From assembly GCA_026929865.2 (NCBI GenBank), contig CM049402.1, positions 11,161,501 to 11,225,500 of the forward strand: DNA of 64,000 nt, read 5' to 3'. The stretch comes from Hyperoplus lanceolatus (Eukaryota > Chordata > Actinopteri > Uranoscopiformes > Ammodytidae). The notes below the pieces were generated by a model. The model saw only the letters and a program-made list of their open reading frames with translations. It had not been told where the DNA came from and made no database searches. Positions 23,004-35,834 of the stretch are shown here, piece by piece. A program made the translations under genes and the position numbers. Every line of letters begins with the position of its first letter. The stretch's first letter is position 1.

Positions 23004-25385
23004 ATGCCTTTATCAAGATGCAGGGGCTCTGTCTGGATATATTTGATGCTTCTGACAGTGGATTTGTGTTTGGATGCAGCGGCCGGTCAGCTCTCGTATT
23101 CCGTCTCAGAGGAGGTGAATTCGGGGACATCTGTTGGAAATATCGCTAAGGATTTACACTTCAACGTGCAGGAATTGGAGTCTCGTATGTTCAGAATTGT
23201 TGCTGGATCAAAGAGAAAGCATTTCGAGGTAAATACAAAGACTGGTATTCTCTATGTTAGTGATAGAATCGACAGAGAGGAGCTCTGCGCGAAAGCAGTA
23301 AAATGCACGATTAATGTCGAGGCTGTTATAAACGAGCCTCTAAAGCTGTACCGTATAGAGATAACTATTCTTGATGTCAACGATAACTTTCCGTATTTCA
23401 TTGCAAAGTCACAGAGTATAGAAATAGCTGAAACCACGTTACCTGGGATTAAATTCCCCCTACTACAAGCCTACGATGCAGATGTAGGAAAGAATGGCGT
23501 GAACACATACAAACTCAGCTCTAATGAACATTTCACATTGGCCATAAGCAAATCGGGAGACAGTATTTCTACTGAGTTAGTGTTACAGAAAGCTTTAGAC
23601 AGGGAGAAGGAGTCCATGATCACGCTTACTTTAACTGCGTTGGACGATGGAAGTCCACCGAAGTCTGGGACGTCAGCTATTAATATTCAGGTTTTAGATG
23701 TAAATGATAACACGCCTGTGTTTGCAAAATCATTATACAAAACTCGAGTGTTTGAAAATGTGCCTATAGGTACCACTCTATTGATTTTAAACGCTACAGA
23801 CGCAGACGAGGGAACAAACAAAGACATCGTATATTCACTTAGCACAAAGGAGCAGGATCACATACTGCAGACTTTTAAAATCGACCCAAACACAGGCATA
23901 TTGACAGTTGAAGGAACTGTGGATTTTGAGGAACACCCCGTGTTTGAGATTCGTGCACAGGCCAGTGACAAAGGCCAGCCTCCGATGTCTGCTCATTGTA
24001 AGGTGCTGGTAGAAGTGGTGGACCTAAACGATAACGCTCCTGAGATCACTGTTACGTCACTACTTAACACAGTGAAGGAGGACGCTAAAGTAGGTACTGC
24101 TATTGCACTCGTCTCCGTGTTGGACAAAGATGGAGGCAAGAACGGTGAAGTACACTGTGCAGTAGATGGCAACACCCCCTTCAAATTGGAAACAAATTAT
24201 AAAAGCTATTATTCATTAGTGGTTGATGGGCCCCTAGACCGAGAGAGCATCCCTCACTACAACATCACTATAATAGCAAGTGATGGAGGCAACCCCCCTC
24301 TCTCTAGCACCAATATTGTTACCGTTCACGTTTCTGATGTCAATGATAACGCACCTTGTTTCGCATCGCCTGAAATCGATATTTATGTAAAGGAGAATAG
24401 CCCAGTTGGAGCAGTTCTTAAAACAGTATCTGCCCTTGATGCCGATATGAATAACAATGGCCAGGTTAGTTACTATTTTTTAGAAAGTAGCACTAACTCA
24501 GTCCCGCTTTCTGCAATGGTAAACATAAACTCAGAGACAGGAGATATAGTCAGCCTGCAGTCTTTTAACTATGAGGAGTTAAAAACGTTTCAGTTTAAAG
24601 TTCAGGCTACAGACTCTGGTGTTCCTCCGCTCAGCAGCAACGTGACTGTGAACGTTTTAGTCCTGGATGAGAATGACAACAGTCCCGTGATACTTTCACC
24701 ATATTCTGAACACGGCTCTGTTAACAGTGAGAGCATCCCCTATTCAGCTGAAGCGGGATACTTTGTGGCAAAGATCAGGGCTGTAGACGCAGACTCTGGA
24801 TACAATGCGCTGCTTTCTTATCACCTCTCTGAGCCCAAAGGAAACAACCTCTTCCGGATCGGAACCAGCACCGGAGAAATCAGGACTAAGAGGAGAATGA
24901 GTGACAATGACCTGAAAACTCACCCCTTGGTGGTGTATGTTTCTGATAACGGAGAACCCTCCCTGTCAGCTACTGTGTCTATTGATGTGGTGGTGGTTGA
25001 AAGCACAGCTGACATCCAGACTCAGTTCAGACATGTGCCCATAAAGGAGGAGAGCTTCTCTGATTTAAACCTGTATCTGCTGATCGCCATAGTGTCGGTG
25101 TCAGTGATCTTTCTGCTGAGCCTCATCAGTTTAATAGCTGTCAAATGCCACAGGACAGACGGCAGTTTCAGCAGGTACAGCGCCCCAATGATCACCACCC
25201 ATCCTGACGGGAGCTGGTCTTACTCTAAATCTACGCAGCAGTATGACGTGTGTTTCAGCTCGGACACAATGAAGAGTGACGTAGTGGTTTTCCCCGCCCC
25301 GTATCCGCCTATTGATGCAGAGCTGATCAGTATTAACGGAGGAGACACTTTTACCCGGACTCAGACTTTACCCAATAAAGAAATG
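23004..25385 (+). CDS. Protocadherin alpha-type variable exon 5
   Basis: 794 codons from the ATG at 23004; upstream in frame there is only a GTG at 22983. A 28-residue signal peptide is followed by a class I EC1 with NSGTSVG and CAKAVKC. EC3-EC4 share a nearly identical segment with exons 2 and 3 ([19 protein letters not shown]). The last codon before the donor is ATG (Met) where sisters have Lys, giving ATG|GTAAGA, so the junction residue would differ. Other 3' variants: VILSP, SDLNL, DTMKSD, PYPPID. Confidence 0.95.
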
Positions 25386-25649
25386 GTAAGAAAACTGTTG
25401 TATAAAGTACTATACTGCATTGCTTATATGCTTGTAAATGGAGGGTAATTGCTTTCGTTTCATGTATATTACTTTCAAAAGTTTCAAATAAGTTTCAAAA
25501 TAAAATTAAATTTGGATTACTTTTACAACCAAAATATTTATTATATCAAGTGGAGGAGGATGCCATCGTATATATTGCAGCCTGCTGCATGTTGAGGGTT
25601 ATCGGATTTCATTCATTGTTTACTACCCATTAAGTAGTTTAATCAGCGG

Positions 25650-25670
25650 GTCACTGTGCGTGGTGATACA
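25650..25670 (-). promoter_or_regulatory. RE1-like element after exon 5, diverged
   Basis: The + strand core CTGTGCGTGGTGAT agrees at 15 of 21 positions with the RE1 complement. It lies 264 bp past the exon 5 donor, the same place as its better-kept sisters. The stretch 25671-26259 is AT-rich; a 64-codon frame in it has no recognisable features. Confidence 0.5.
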
Positions 25671-26259
25671 GTATAATGAAGTTTCTGAGCTATGTTGCTG
25701 GCAATAGGACATGCAAGTTAAAGAAATAATGTACGTGCACATTGTATGCAACGTTGAAAACAACGGTGCATAAAATAGCTCACCCATCCTCTTCAGATAT
25801 TTGCTGTTACTTTGTCCAGCAGTTAAAACAGAGTGGGTCTTTACGGAAAGAGAAAGTAGAGCTGTATTATGTACTCATATAATTATATTACTAAATATGT
25901 CGGGACGGAGTGCAAATAATTGCAGTTTTTACTATAGACATTTGAAAAGGCTTCGTGTTGACAATACATCTGGCCCTTGTGCACTTTACGTTTAAAGACA
26001 AGTCTTGTTTTGTCTTAACATATTTGTATATTTTTTATATGTTGCTGAGTTGGTGCTTGCGTGGTGTCTGTACTCTATTGTTTATAGTTTTAGCGGGTCT
26101 TGTTCTGTTGTAAAAAAACGTGACTCATTATAGTAGCCTACCATTCAACCGTTTCCCCTAACTCTAAATTAGTTTAAAGCATTTAAAACATTGAACAGTG
26201 ATACAATGTGTATTATTGTTCTGATTCTGATGTTGAATTAAATGCTGTTCTATGAGTGT

Positions 26260-26323
26260 CCACGGGAGGACACTGTAGACCATCAGATTTTAACGTTATT
26301 TTTGGTTGCTCGGGGCTCCTCCC
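26260..26323 (+). promoter_or_regulatory. Exon 6 promoter: CSE plus CTCCTCCC box
   Basis: Class I: CCACGGGAGGACACTG then TAGACCATC, CTCCTCCC at +56, and a CAGGCGATTGAGACAAAGAGA block shared with exon 4. The ATG is 242 bp from the element start. Confidence 0.8.
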
Positions 26324-26501
26324 AGATTTAGAGGGTGAGGATGTTTCTCAGGCGATTGAGACAAAGAGACGGAGAGGGTGGGATACGACGCTGGTGTAGT
26401 TTATACTCGTTTGGTGTTTTACCCTATTAAGATATAATTATTTATTTTTATGACGTTAACAGACGCGTCATTCTGTATGATTTCTATCGATATCTGGAAT
26501 A

Positions 26502-28877
26502 ATGCATTTTCCAAGCAGGACGAGCTCTGTGTGGATATATTTCTTGGTCGTGCTGCTGGATTGTAACTGGGAAGCGGTGTCTGGGCAGCTCTCTTACTCC
26601 GTCTCTGAGGAGGTAAACCCGGGGACTGTTGTCGGAAATGTCGCTAAAGATCTCAACCTCAATGTCCAGGATTTGGAGTCCCGCATGTTTCAAATCGTTG
26701 CTGGATCGAAGAGGAAATATTTCGAGGTAAACCTAAAGACTGGTGCGCTGTACGTGAATGAGAGAATAGATCGAGAGGAACTCTGCGGTGATGAACCTAA
26801 ATGCTCACTCAGTGTAGAAGCAGTAATTAACAACCCATTAAAACTGTACCGGATAGAAATCATTATCTTAGACGTAAACGACAATTCCCCGTCATTTCTA
26901 AGAACGTCACAGTTAATAAACATTACTGAGAGCACAGCAGCAGGGGTAAAATTCCCCCTGCATCCCGCTCACGATGCAGACGTCGGTAAAAATACTGTAA
27001 ATACCTACAAGCTAAGCCCAAATGAACACTTCTCTCTTGATACACATAAAGGAGAGAGTGTTACGGTCGAATTACAGCTTCAGAAAGTTTTAGACAGAGA
27101 AAAACAGTCTGAGATTAGACTTACGTTGACTGCCATTGATGGAGGAACACCTGCTAAATCAGGCACTATGATAATTGTTGTTAATGTATTGGACATAAAT
27201 GATAACGCTCCCGCATTCAGTCAATCTTTGTACAAAGCCAGTGTGTATGAAAACGCCAAAATTGGAACATCGATAATAACACTAAACGCTACTGATTTAG
27301 ACACAGGGGCAAACGGGCAAATATTGTACTCCTTTAGTAAAATAGACGGTGTGACCAAAACGGATCTGTTTGCTATAGACGAAAAAACTGGGACTGTAAC
27401 TAATAAAATTAATATAGACTTTGAGCAAAACAATGCTTTTGAGATTAGAGTACAAGCCAGTGACGGGGCCTCGTCACCGATGACCTCACATGCAAAATTA
27501 TTGATTGAAGTTTTAGACGTGAATGACAATGCCCCTGAAATGTCAGTTACATCACTGTTAAACACCGTGAAAGAGGACGCGTCCATAGGCACAGCAATAG
27601 CGTTGGTTTCAGTATTTGATGAAGATGGAGGGAAAAACGGAATAGTTAACTGCAAAATGTCCAATAATGTCCCTTTTAAATTAGATTCAAATTATAAGAA
27701 TTACTATTCGTTGGTAGTGGACGGTCCTCTTGATAGAGAAAGCGCATCTCAATACAATATCAGCATCACTGCTACTGATGAGGGCAGCCCACCTCTCTCC
27801 AGCACGAGCGTTATTTATGTACACGTCTCAGATGTAAATGATAATAAACCTATATTCACAGAAAACATAATTAATGTCTATGTGAAAGAAAACAGTCCAG
27901 TAGGTGCAGTTATTAAAACAGTTTCAGCAATTGATGCAGACATTGATCAAAATGGTCAGGTGAGATATTCACTTTTACATAACAGTAACGTATTGCCGTT
28001 ATCCGCAATGATAAACATCAACTCAGAGACAGGAGATATAGTCAGCCTGCAGTCTTTTAACTATGAGGAGTTAAAAACGTTTCAGTTTAAAGTTCAGGCC
28101 ACAGACTCTGGTGTTCCTCCACTCAGCAGCAACGTGACTGTGAACGTTTTAGTCCTGGATGAGAATGATAACAGTCCCACGATACTTTCTCCATATTCTG
28201 AGCATGGCTCCGTTAACAGTGAGAACATCCCCTATTCAGCTGAAGCGGGATACTTTGTGGCAAAGATCAGGGCTGTAGACGCAGACTCTGGATACAATGC
28301 GCTGCTTTCTTATCACCTCTCTGAGCCCAAAGGAAACAACCTTTTCCGGATCGGAACCAGCACCGGAGAAATCAGGACTAAGAGGAGAATGAGTGACAAT
28401 GACCTGAAAACTCACCCCTTGGTGGTGTATGTTTCTGATAACGGAGAACCCTCCCTGTCAGCTACTGTGTCTATTGACGTGGTGGTGGTTGAAAGCACAG
28501 CTGACATCCAGACTCAGTTCAGACATGTACCCATAAAGGAGGAGAGCTTCTCTGATTTAAACCTGTATCTGCTGATCGCCATAGTGTCGGTGTCAGTGAT
28601 CTTTCTGCTGAGCCTCATCAGTTTAATAGCTGTCAAATGCCACAGGACAGACGGCAGTTTCAGCAGGTACAGCGCCCCAATGATCACCACCCACCCTGAC
28701 GGGAGCTGGTCTTACTCTAAATCTACGCAGCAGTATGACGTGTGTTTCAGCTCAGACACAATGAAGAGTGACGTAGTGGTTTTCCCCGCACAGTATCCGC
28801 CTGTAGATGCGGAGCTGATCAGTATTAACGGAGGAGACACTTTTAACCGGACTCAGACTTTACCAAATAAAGAAAAG
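26502..28877 (+). CDS. Protocadherin alpha-type variable exon 6
   Basis: 792 codons from the ATG at 26502, with a 28-residue signal peptide. It is the near twin of exon 4 along the whole length (EC1 CGDEPKC; EC3 [12 protein letters not shown]), with exon 5 between them. This suggests duplication of a unit larger than one exon, or later insertion of exon 5. Differences from exon 4 concentrate in EC2-EC3. Donor AAG|GTAAGA. 3' variants: TILSP, NSENIP, SDLNL, DTMKSD, PAQYPP, GGDTFNR, a combination different from exon 4 despite the close upstream similarity. Confidence 0.95.
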
Positions 28878-29020
28878 GTAAGAACAATAGCATTTAGTAT
28901 GTGTTTTTTATACTGCCCTTAATAACGTTAGGGCTTTCTGCTACTTAAGTTGCAACAAACTTTTATTTTAAAAATGTTTTGCAATCCCATCCTTCTGGTT
29001 TCGACCTCTGCGTTGTATGT

Positions 29021-29041
29021 GTCGCTGTCCGTGGTGCTGAA
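29021..29041 (-). promoter_or_regulatory. RE1/NRSE element after exon 6, best match
   Basis: The + strand core is CGCTGTCCGTGGTGCTGAA; 20 of 21 positions match the RE1 complement. It is 143 bp past the exon 6 donor. The following 29042-29890 is AT-rich, with no gene or element recognised. Confidence 0.88.
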
Positions 29042-29890
29042 TGCAAGTTCCTGAACGTATTCTGCCTGCAATCCCAATGGCATTAGCAAAATAGACTGAG
29101 GGTATGTTTCAAACTAAGAACATGGCTTTGTTCAATGGTGTCGTATCTTTGCATGTGTCATTATATTTTCAAGTAGAGAATAGAGTTTGAAAAAAGGTAC
29201 TACATCAATGGAAAGACCTGATTCGATCTTATGTTTTATTGGTCTTATATCTGGATACTTCCCCCTTGTTATGCATTGAAATGGGCTGCTTGTTTGTCTT
29301 GTTTATTTCCAAAGGGTATATGTCCTCAATTCCATCCTTTGGCCCATTCCTAAAATATTTAATCGGTTGAAAAATAACTTCCAAAAGTGAATGTGTAAGA
29401 CCTTAGCCACAGAAACAGGAATCCTATATTTGTAAAATTATTTTTCCTTCTCCAAACTTGAATAGTTCAGCTGACATAATTCAAACTTTATAACATACAG
29501 TCAGGGAGAAAATAAATGTTTCAGTTACGCTCTAAAACATAAATTGCTCCATTAAAAATGTAAATGTATCGAATCTATTTTTCACTGTTATTTGATTTAA
29601 TGTTGATTGTGAATAGCCGTTTAAATCATTTTTCATTAACATAATTGAATAATAATTGTCAAAGTAGATTCTCCGGCACAATGACTTGGAGTCTGACTAC
29701 ACTGTTATTTTAAAAGGTTTGGGACTGTGCATATATTTTGAGATACATCGTGGGCTTTATAATTTGTTTTGTATCCACATCATTGCAAAAACTCATAGTT
29801 CCCTTTGTCATAAAGTAGTTATCAGCATTTCTATATTAGGACTAGTATTTTACAGTTATCTTTTGCCACTTGCGCAGCTACTCAAACTTA

Positions 29891-29940
29891 CCACGTAGTG
29901 GCGCTATAGACCATAACACTGAAATGTCGAGGCTCCTCCT
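29891..29940 (+). promoter_or_regulatory. Exon 7 promoter: CSE with strong CTCF core
   Basis: CCACGTAGTGGCGCTATAG is the closest fit to the CTCF consensus in the set, followed by ACCATA. The C-rich box (CTCCTCCT) comes early, at +42 instead of +51-57. The ATG is 240 bp from the element start. Confidence 0.8.
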
Positions 29941-30130
29941 CGGGTTAAAAGGGAATGACTGTGGATTTTCATCACAAAGAGAGGCGGAAAGAGAAGGGAC
30001 GACATAATGGAGTGTTCATCTGTAAGAATAAGATTATTGAAATAGTGTTGGCTAAAATATTTTTCGAATCTCATAATACCACGGACGGAGCCTCATTGTG
30101 GATATTTGATTTGTGATTTTTTTGGAAGGA

Positions 30131-32512
30131 ATGATGCCTTTACCGAGTAGCAGAAGGTCTTTTGTGTATCTGGCGCTAGTGCTGTTGGATTGTTACTGGG
30201 AAACGGCTTCTGGCCAGCTGTCCTACGCTGTCTCAGAGGAGGTCAACCCGGGAGCTAATGTTGGAAATATTGCCAAGGATCTAAACCTCAATGTGCAGGA
30301 TTTGGAGTCGCGTTCGTTTCAGGTTGTTACGGGATCCAAGAGGAAATACTTCGAGGTAAATCTAAAGACTGGATTTCTTTATGTCAATGAGCGGATAGAC
30401 CGGGAGGAGCTTTGTGCGGAGGAAGCCAAATGCACTGTCAGCGTAGAGGCGGTGATAAACAACCCATTAAAGCTTTACCGTGTAGAGATAGAAATAAAAG
30501 ATGTGAATGACCATTCTCCGTCTTTTAACACACAATCACAGATACTGGACATAGCTGAGAACACTTTGCCTGGATTTAGATTCGAGTTATCGGAGGCAAG
30601 CGATGCTGATGTGGGTAAACACGGTGTTAGTGCGTATAAGCTGAGTACAAACGAATATTTCAGTCTTGCTACACACAAAAGAGGGGACAGTATATCTCCA
30701 GAATTAGTGCTGCAGAAAGCTTTAGACCGTGAGAAGAAGCCAAATATTCGGCTCCTGTTAACTGCAGTTGACGGAGGAACACCACCAAATTCGGGCACAT
30801 CAGAAATTGAAATAAATGTACTAGATACTAATGACAATGCACCAATGTTTAGCAGCACTCTTTACAAAGTTAAAACGTTTGAAAATATTCCGATTGGTAC
30901 GGCAGTCTTCGCGTTGAATGCGACCGATGCCGATGAAGGCACAAACAGTGAAATAGTATATTCTCTCCGTAGTAAGGATCAGGACCATGTTTTGGATATT
31001 TTCGAAATTGATTCTGACACTGGGATCATTTCAGTGAAAGGCAAAATCGACTATGAGGAAAGAAAAGCGTTTGAGATACGAGCAGAGGCTAGAGACAAAG
31101 GCCAGCCTCCTCTGTCTGCTCATAGTAAAGTGCTGGTAGAAGTAGTTGACGTAAACGATAACGCCCCTGAAATCACGGTGACGTCACTCCTAAACACAGT
31201 GAATGAGGACGCTGGTTTAGGTACTGCTATTGCACTAGTATCGGTTCTAGACCGAGATAGCAGCAAAAATGGTGAAGTCAAATGTGAGATCATGAATGAA
31301 GTTCCGTTTAAATTGGAAACAAATTACAAAAACTATTACTCTTTAGTAGTTGATGGACATCTAGACAGAGAGGTAACTCCTCAGTACAATGTAACAATTT
31401 CAGCTACAGATGAAGGGAGCCCTGCTCTTTGGAACAAAAGTGTTATTATGGTTTACGTTTCTGATATTAATGACAATCCGCCAACATTTCCAGAGCATGT
31501 AGTAAATGTTTATGTGAAAGAAAATAGCAAAGTAGGTACAGTTATGAAAACAGTGACTGCAACTGATGCTGATATCAGCAACAATGGACATGTGAGCTAC
31601 TCACTTTTAGACAGTAATAGTCAATCTCTGCCCCTTCCCACAATGATAAACATAAACTCAGAGACAGGAGATATAGTCAGCCTGCAGTCTTTTAACTATG
31701 AGGAGTTAAAAACGTTTCAGTTTAAAGTTCAGGCCACAGACTCTGGTGTTCCTCCACTCAGCAGCAACGTGACTGTGAATGTTTTAGTCCTGGATGAAAA
31801 TGACAACAGTCCAGCGATACTTGCACCCTATTCTGAGCATGGTTCTGTTAACAGTGAGAGCATCCCCTATTCTGCTGAAGCGGGATACTTTGTGGCAAAG
31901 ATCAGGGCTGTAGACGCTGACTCCGGATACAATGCGCTGCTTTCTTATCACCTCTCTGAGCCCAAAGGAAACAACCTCTTCCGGATCGGAACCAGCACCG
32001 GAGAAATCAGGACAAAGAGGAGAATGAGTGACAATGACCTGAAAACTCACCCCTTGGTGGTGTATGTTTCTGATAACGGAGAACCCTCCCTGTCAGCTAC
32101 TGTGTCTATTGATGTGGTGGTGGTTGAAAGCACAGCTGACATCCAGACTCAGTTCAGACATGTGCCCATAAAGGAGGAGAGCTTCTCTGATTTAAACCTG
32201 TATCTGCTGATCGCCATAGTGTCGGTGTCAGTGATCTTTCTGCTGAGCCTCATCAGTTTAATAGCTGTCAAATGCCACAGGACAGACGGCAGTTTCAGCA
32301 GGTACAGCGCCCCAATGATCACCACCCACCCTGACGGGAGCTGGTCTTACTCTAAATCTACGCAGCAGTATGACGTGTGTTTCAGCTCGGACACACTGAA
32401 GAGTGACGTAGTGGTTTTCCCCGCACAGTATCCGCCTGTAGATGCGGAACTCATCAGTATTAATGGAGGGGACACTTTTAACCGGACTCAGACTTTACCT
32501 AATAAAGAAAAG
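30131..32512 (+). CDS. Protocadherin alpha-type variable exon 7
   Basis: 794 codons. Tandem ATGs at 30131 and 30134 begin a 28-residue signal peptide; the frame upstream has only a GTG. EC1 begins [13 protein letters not shown] and has CAEEAKC. It departs from sisters in the EC1-EC2 linker, which reads DVNDHSP instead of DVNDNxP, replacing one calcium-motif Asn by His. EC4 has an unusual [11 protein letters not shown]. Donor AAG|GTAAGC. 3' variants: AILAP, SDLNL, DTLKSD, PAQYPP, GGDTFNR. Confidence 0.95.
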
Positions 32513-32930
32513 GTAAGCCACATTTTTTATTTAAATTAGTTCATCTATTCTATATCTGGGTAAACATAAAGTTTGTATCTGTTGTGAGATACTAACAGGT
32601 TGAAATTGAATAGTCAAGCTCCATGATTGCACATGTATCTCTAAAGTCATTAAAGCATTCACAGTCATTGCAAAATCTTTTAGATCCAACTTTTAACTTA
32701 AGTCTTAAGTATAGCTACTGTAAACAATTTTCGGATTGGGCTGGTATTGAAAACTTGATTCCAAATGGTTTGTTTTGGCATATTGGTATGTAGATGGCAG
32801 GTGATATTGGCTGTGTTGACTATGGTTAATATTACTTCAGAACAATTTAGTTACAAAGTTGAAGTCTTTTGTATTGGAGACAATACTCTGCAGTCAGTTG
32901 AGCAATGAAATAGTATTAAAACTGCATTGA

Positions 32931-32951
32931 GCCGCTCTCCATGGTGCTAAA
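32931..32951 (-). promoter_or_regulatory. RE1/NRSE-like element after exon 7, first of a pair
   Basis: The + strand core is CGCTCTCCATGGTGCTAAA; 17 of 21 match. It is 418 bp past the exon 7 donor. The sequence before it in the spacer is AT-rich and unremarkable. Confidence 0.7.
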
Positions 32952-32982
32952 ACGTCTTTCTTCTGTTCTCTATTGATACTTG

Positions 32983-33003
32983 GGTGCTCTCCGTGGTGCT
33001 GAT
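32983..33003 (-). promoter_or_regulatory. RE1/NRSE-like element after exon 7, second of a pair
   Basis: The + strand core is TGCTCTCCGTGGTGCTGAT; 18 of 21 match. It starts 52 bp after the previous copy, in the same orientation, so the two form a tandem pair. Confidence 0.72.
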
Positions 33004-33204
33004 ATCATGAAGGGCTCATCTCTGTGTTGTTTTCCGTGTCTAAGTACTACTACTGAGACAGGTCCTGCAAAATAAAAACATACATATTGTGTTAATGAAT
33101 TTAAAAAATAATCTTTTAAACTGCATATACATTCTTAAACTGATAGTATACCTTAAAATTAAAATAATGATTTATTTTGGGCCGTCTTTCTGTATAGAAA
33201 AGTG

Positions 33205-33265
33205 TCACGAGATGTCGCTAGAGACCATGCAAAAATATTGTGTTCACCCTTTAGAAACTCCTCCT
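33205..33265 (+). promoter_or_regulatory. Exon 8 promoter: class II CSE plus C-rich box
   Basis: Class II type: TCACGAGATGTCGCTAG followed by AGACCATG, carrying GTCGC where class I has GACAxT. CTCCTCCT is at +53. The ATG is 245 bp from the element start. Confidence 0.78.
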
Positions 33266-33449
33266 ACCTTAATGACATGAGAAAACGTCATCTTCTGGCA
33301 GTGCTTTGTGAAAATAGCGAACAGTCGAGTGGAGCTCTAAAGAGAGAGGAGCGTTGGCGAGAATGGATACATAACAAATATATTTTTCTTTTCTGCGTGG
33401 ATTGGCCAAGAGGCAGAAACCAGGATTACACCATTTTCCCTGAAAAGCT

Positions 33450-35834
33450 ATGGCTTCTGTGGAACAATGGGACAATATCGCGGGTCTGTTCATCACTCTG
33501 CTTTGTCTCTGCGACTGGTCCGCGGCTCAGATATCCTACTCCATTTCAGAGGAGGTGGACAAAGGGACAGCGGTGGGAAATCTCGCAAAGGATTTAAACC
33601 TTAGTGCGCAGCAACTCGAGTCCGCGGGGCTTCAGATTACTTCGGGGTATCAAAAACGTTATTTTGACATTAACCATGAATCCGGAGTACTTTTCGTTAA
33701 CGAGAGGATAGATCGGGAGGAGCTTTGTCCCAATATGGTAAAGTGTGCTTTAAATATAGAGGCCATATTAAGTAACCCTCGCAGTCTCCATCGAATTGAA
33801 GTTGTGATTAATGACATTAATGACAATACCCCAGCTTTTATGGAAGAAATAACCACAGTAGATATGTATGAATCCTCATATACCGGGGAGAGATATCCAC
33901 TGCCGATCGCTCATGACGCAGACGTAGGGAGTCATTCGGTCAAGACTTACAAATTGAACCCGAATGATCATTTTTCTTTGGATATACAGAGCATTGGTGA
34001 CCAGAGTGTGTCTGCTGAGTTAGTGCTGCAAAAAGCATTAGACCGAGAAAAACAGGCTTTTATTGAACTCACACTGACTGCGATAGATGGAGGAAAACCT
34101 CCCAAAACGGGGAATTTGCAGATCAAAGTTAATGTACTGGATGTAAACGACAATTCACCCTTATTCAGCAAATCTCTTTACAAAGTCCAAGTTGTGGAAA
34201 ATGCAAATAATGGCACACCGTTATTAACAGTGATAGCAACCGATTTGGATGACGGCGTTAATGGCCAACTTGTATACTCGTTTACAGAAAGGGGACGTTT
34301 AAACCCTGATGGCAAATTTGCCCTGATTGATCACACTGGAGAAATGATCGTAAAAGGCAATATAGATTATGAGGAAAATCAAGCGTACGAGATTCGTGTT
34401 CAAGCACGAGATAAGGGCACTCCACCTCGCAGTGCACATAGCAAGGTTTTAGTCGAAGTTATTGATGTCAATGACAATGCTCCAGAAATCTCTGTGTCAT
34501 CTCTCATGAGTCCAGTGAAAGAGGACGCTGAAATAGGCACAGCTATCGCTATGGTGACTATCACTGACAAAGACGGAGGTAAAAATGGCCTGACAAACTG
34601 TAAAATTATAGGTTCCGTACCATTCAAATTAAAATCAAATTATAAAAACTACTATTCGTTGTTGGTTGATGGGCCTCTTGACAGAGAAAGTGTTTCCCAA
34701 TATAATGTATCAATTACAGCCACGGATGAAGGAACTCCTCCTTTGTCTAGCACAAGTGTCATTAATGTTCACATTTCTGATGTTAATGACAATCCTCCTC
34801 GTTTTCTTGAATTTGTGATTAATGTTTATGTAAAAGAGAATAACCCAATTGGAACCACTATCCATACGATGTCGACGTTGGATTCAGATTTGAATGAAAA
34901 CGCAAAAGCAACGTATCATTTAATCAGTAGGCCTAGTTCTCCAAAGACAACACAAATAGCTTCAATGGTAAACATAAACTCACAGACAGGAGATATAGTC
35001 AGCCTGCAGTCTTTTAACTATGAGGAGTTAAACACGTTTCAGTTTAAAGTTCAGGCCACAGACTCTGGTGTTCCTCCGCTCAGCAGCAACGTGACTGTGA
35101 ACGTTTTAGTCCTGGATGAGAATGACAACAGTCCCGCGATACTTTCACCATATTCTGAGCACGGCTCCGTTAATAGTGAGAGCATCCCCTATTCTGCTGA
35201 AGCGGGATACTTTGTGGCAAAGATCAGGGCTGTAGACGCAGACTCTGGATACAATGCGCTGCTTTCTTATCACCTCTCTGAGCCCAAAGGAAACAACCTC
35301 TTCCGGATCGGAACCAGCACCGGAGAAATCAGGACTAAGAGGAGAATGAGTGACAATGACCTGAAAACTCACCCCTTGGTGGTGTATGTTTCTGATAACG
35401 GAGAACCCTCCCTGTCAGCTACTGTGTCTATTGATGTGGTGGTGGTTGAAAGCACAGCTGACATCCAGACTCAGTTCAGACATGTGCCCATAAAGGAGGA
35501 GAGCTTCTCTGCTTTAAACCTGTATCTGCTGATCGCCATAGTGTCGGTGTCAGTGATCTTTCTGCTGAGCCTCATCAGTTTAATAGCTGTCAAATGCCAC
35601 AGGACAGACGGCAGTTTCAGCAGGTACAGCGCCCCAATGATCACTACCCACCCTGACGGGAGCTGGTCGTACTCTAAATCTACGCAGCAGTATGACGTGT
35701 GTTTCAGCTCGGACACAATGAAGAGTGACGTAGTGGTTTTCCCCGCCCCGTACCCGCCTGTAGATGCGGAGCTGATCAGTATTAATGGAGGGGACACTTT
35801 TAACCGGACTCAGACTTTACCTAATAAAGAAAAG
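33450..35834 (+). CDS. Protocadherin alpha-type variable exon 8 (class II)
   Basis: 795 codons, the longest of the set, from the ATG at 33450. The signal peptide is 26 residues, ending LCLCDWSAA, and EC1 opens [15 protein letters not shown]5C is CPNMVKC. EC2 has the class II SSYTGERYPLPIA. EC5 has a slightly longer variable loop before the homogenised tract (ISRPSSPKTTQIASMVN), and the tract itself has SQTGD and NTFQF variants. Donor AAG|GTAAGA. 3' variants: AILSP, SALNL, DTMKSD, GGDTFNR. Confidence 0.95.
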
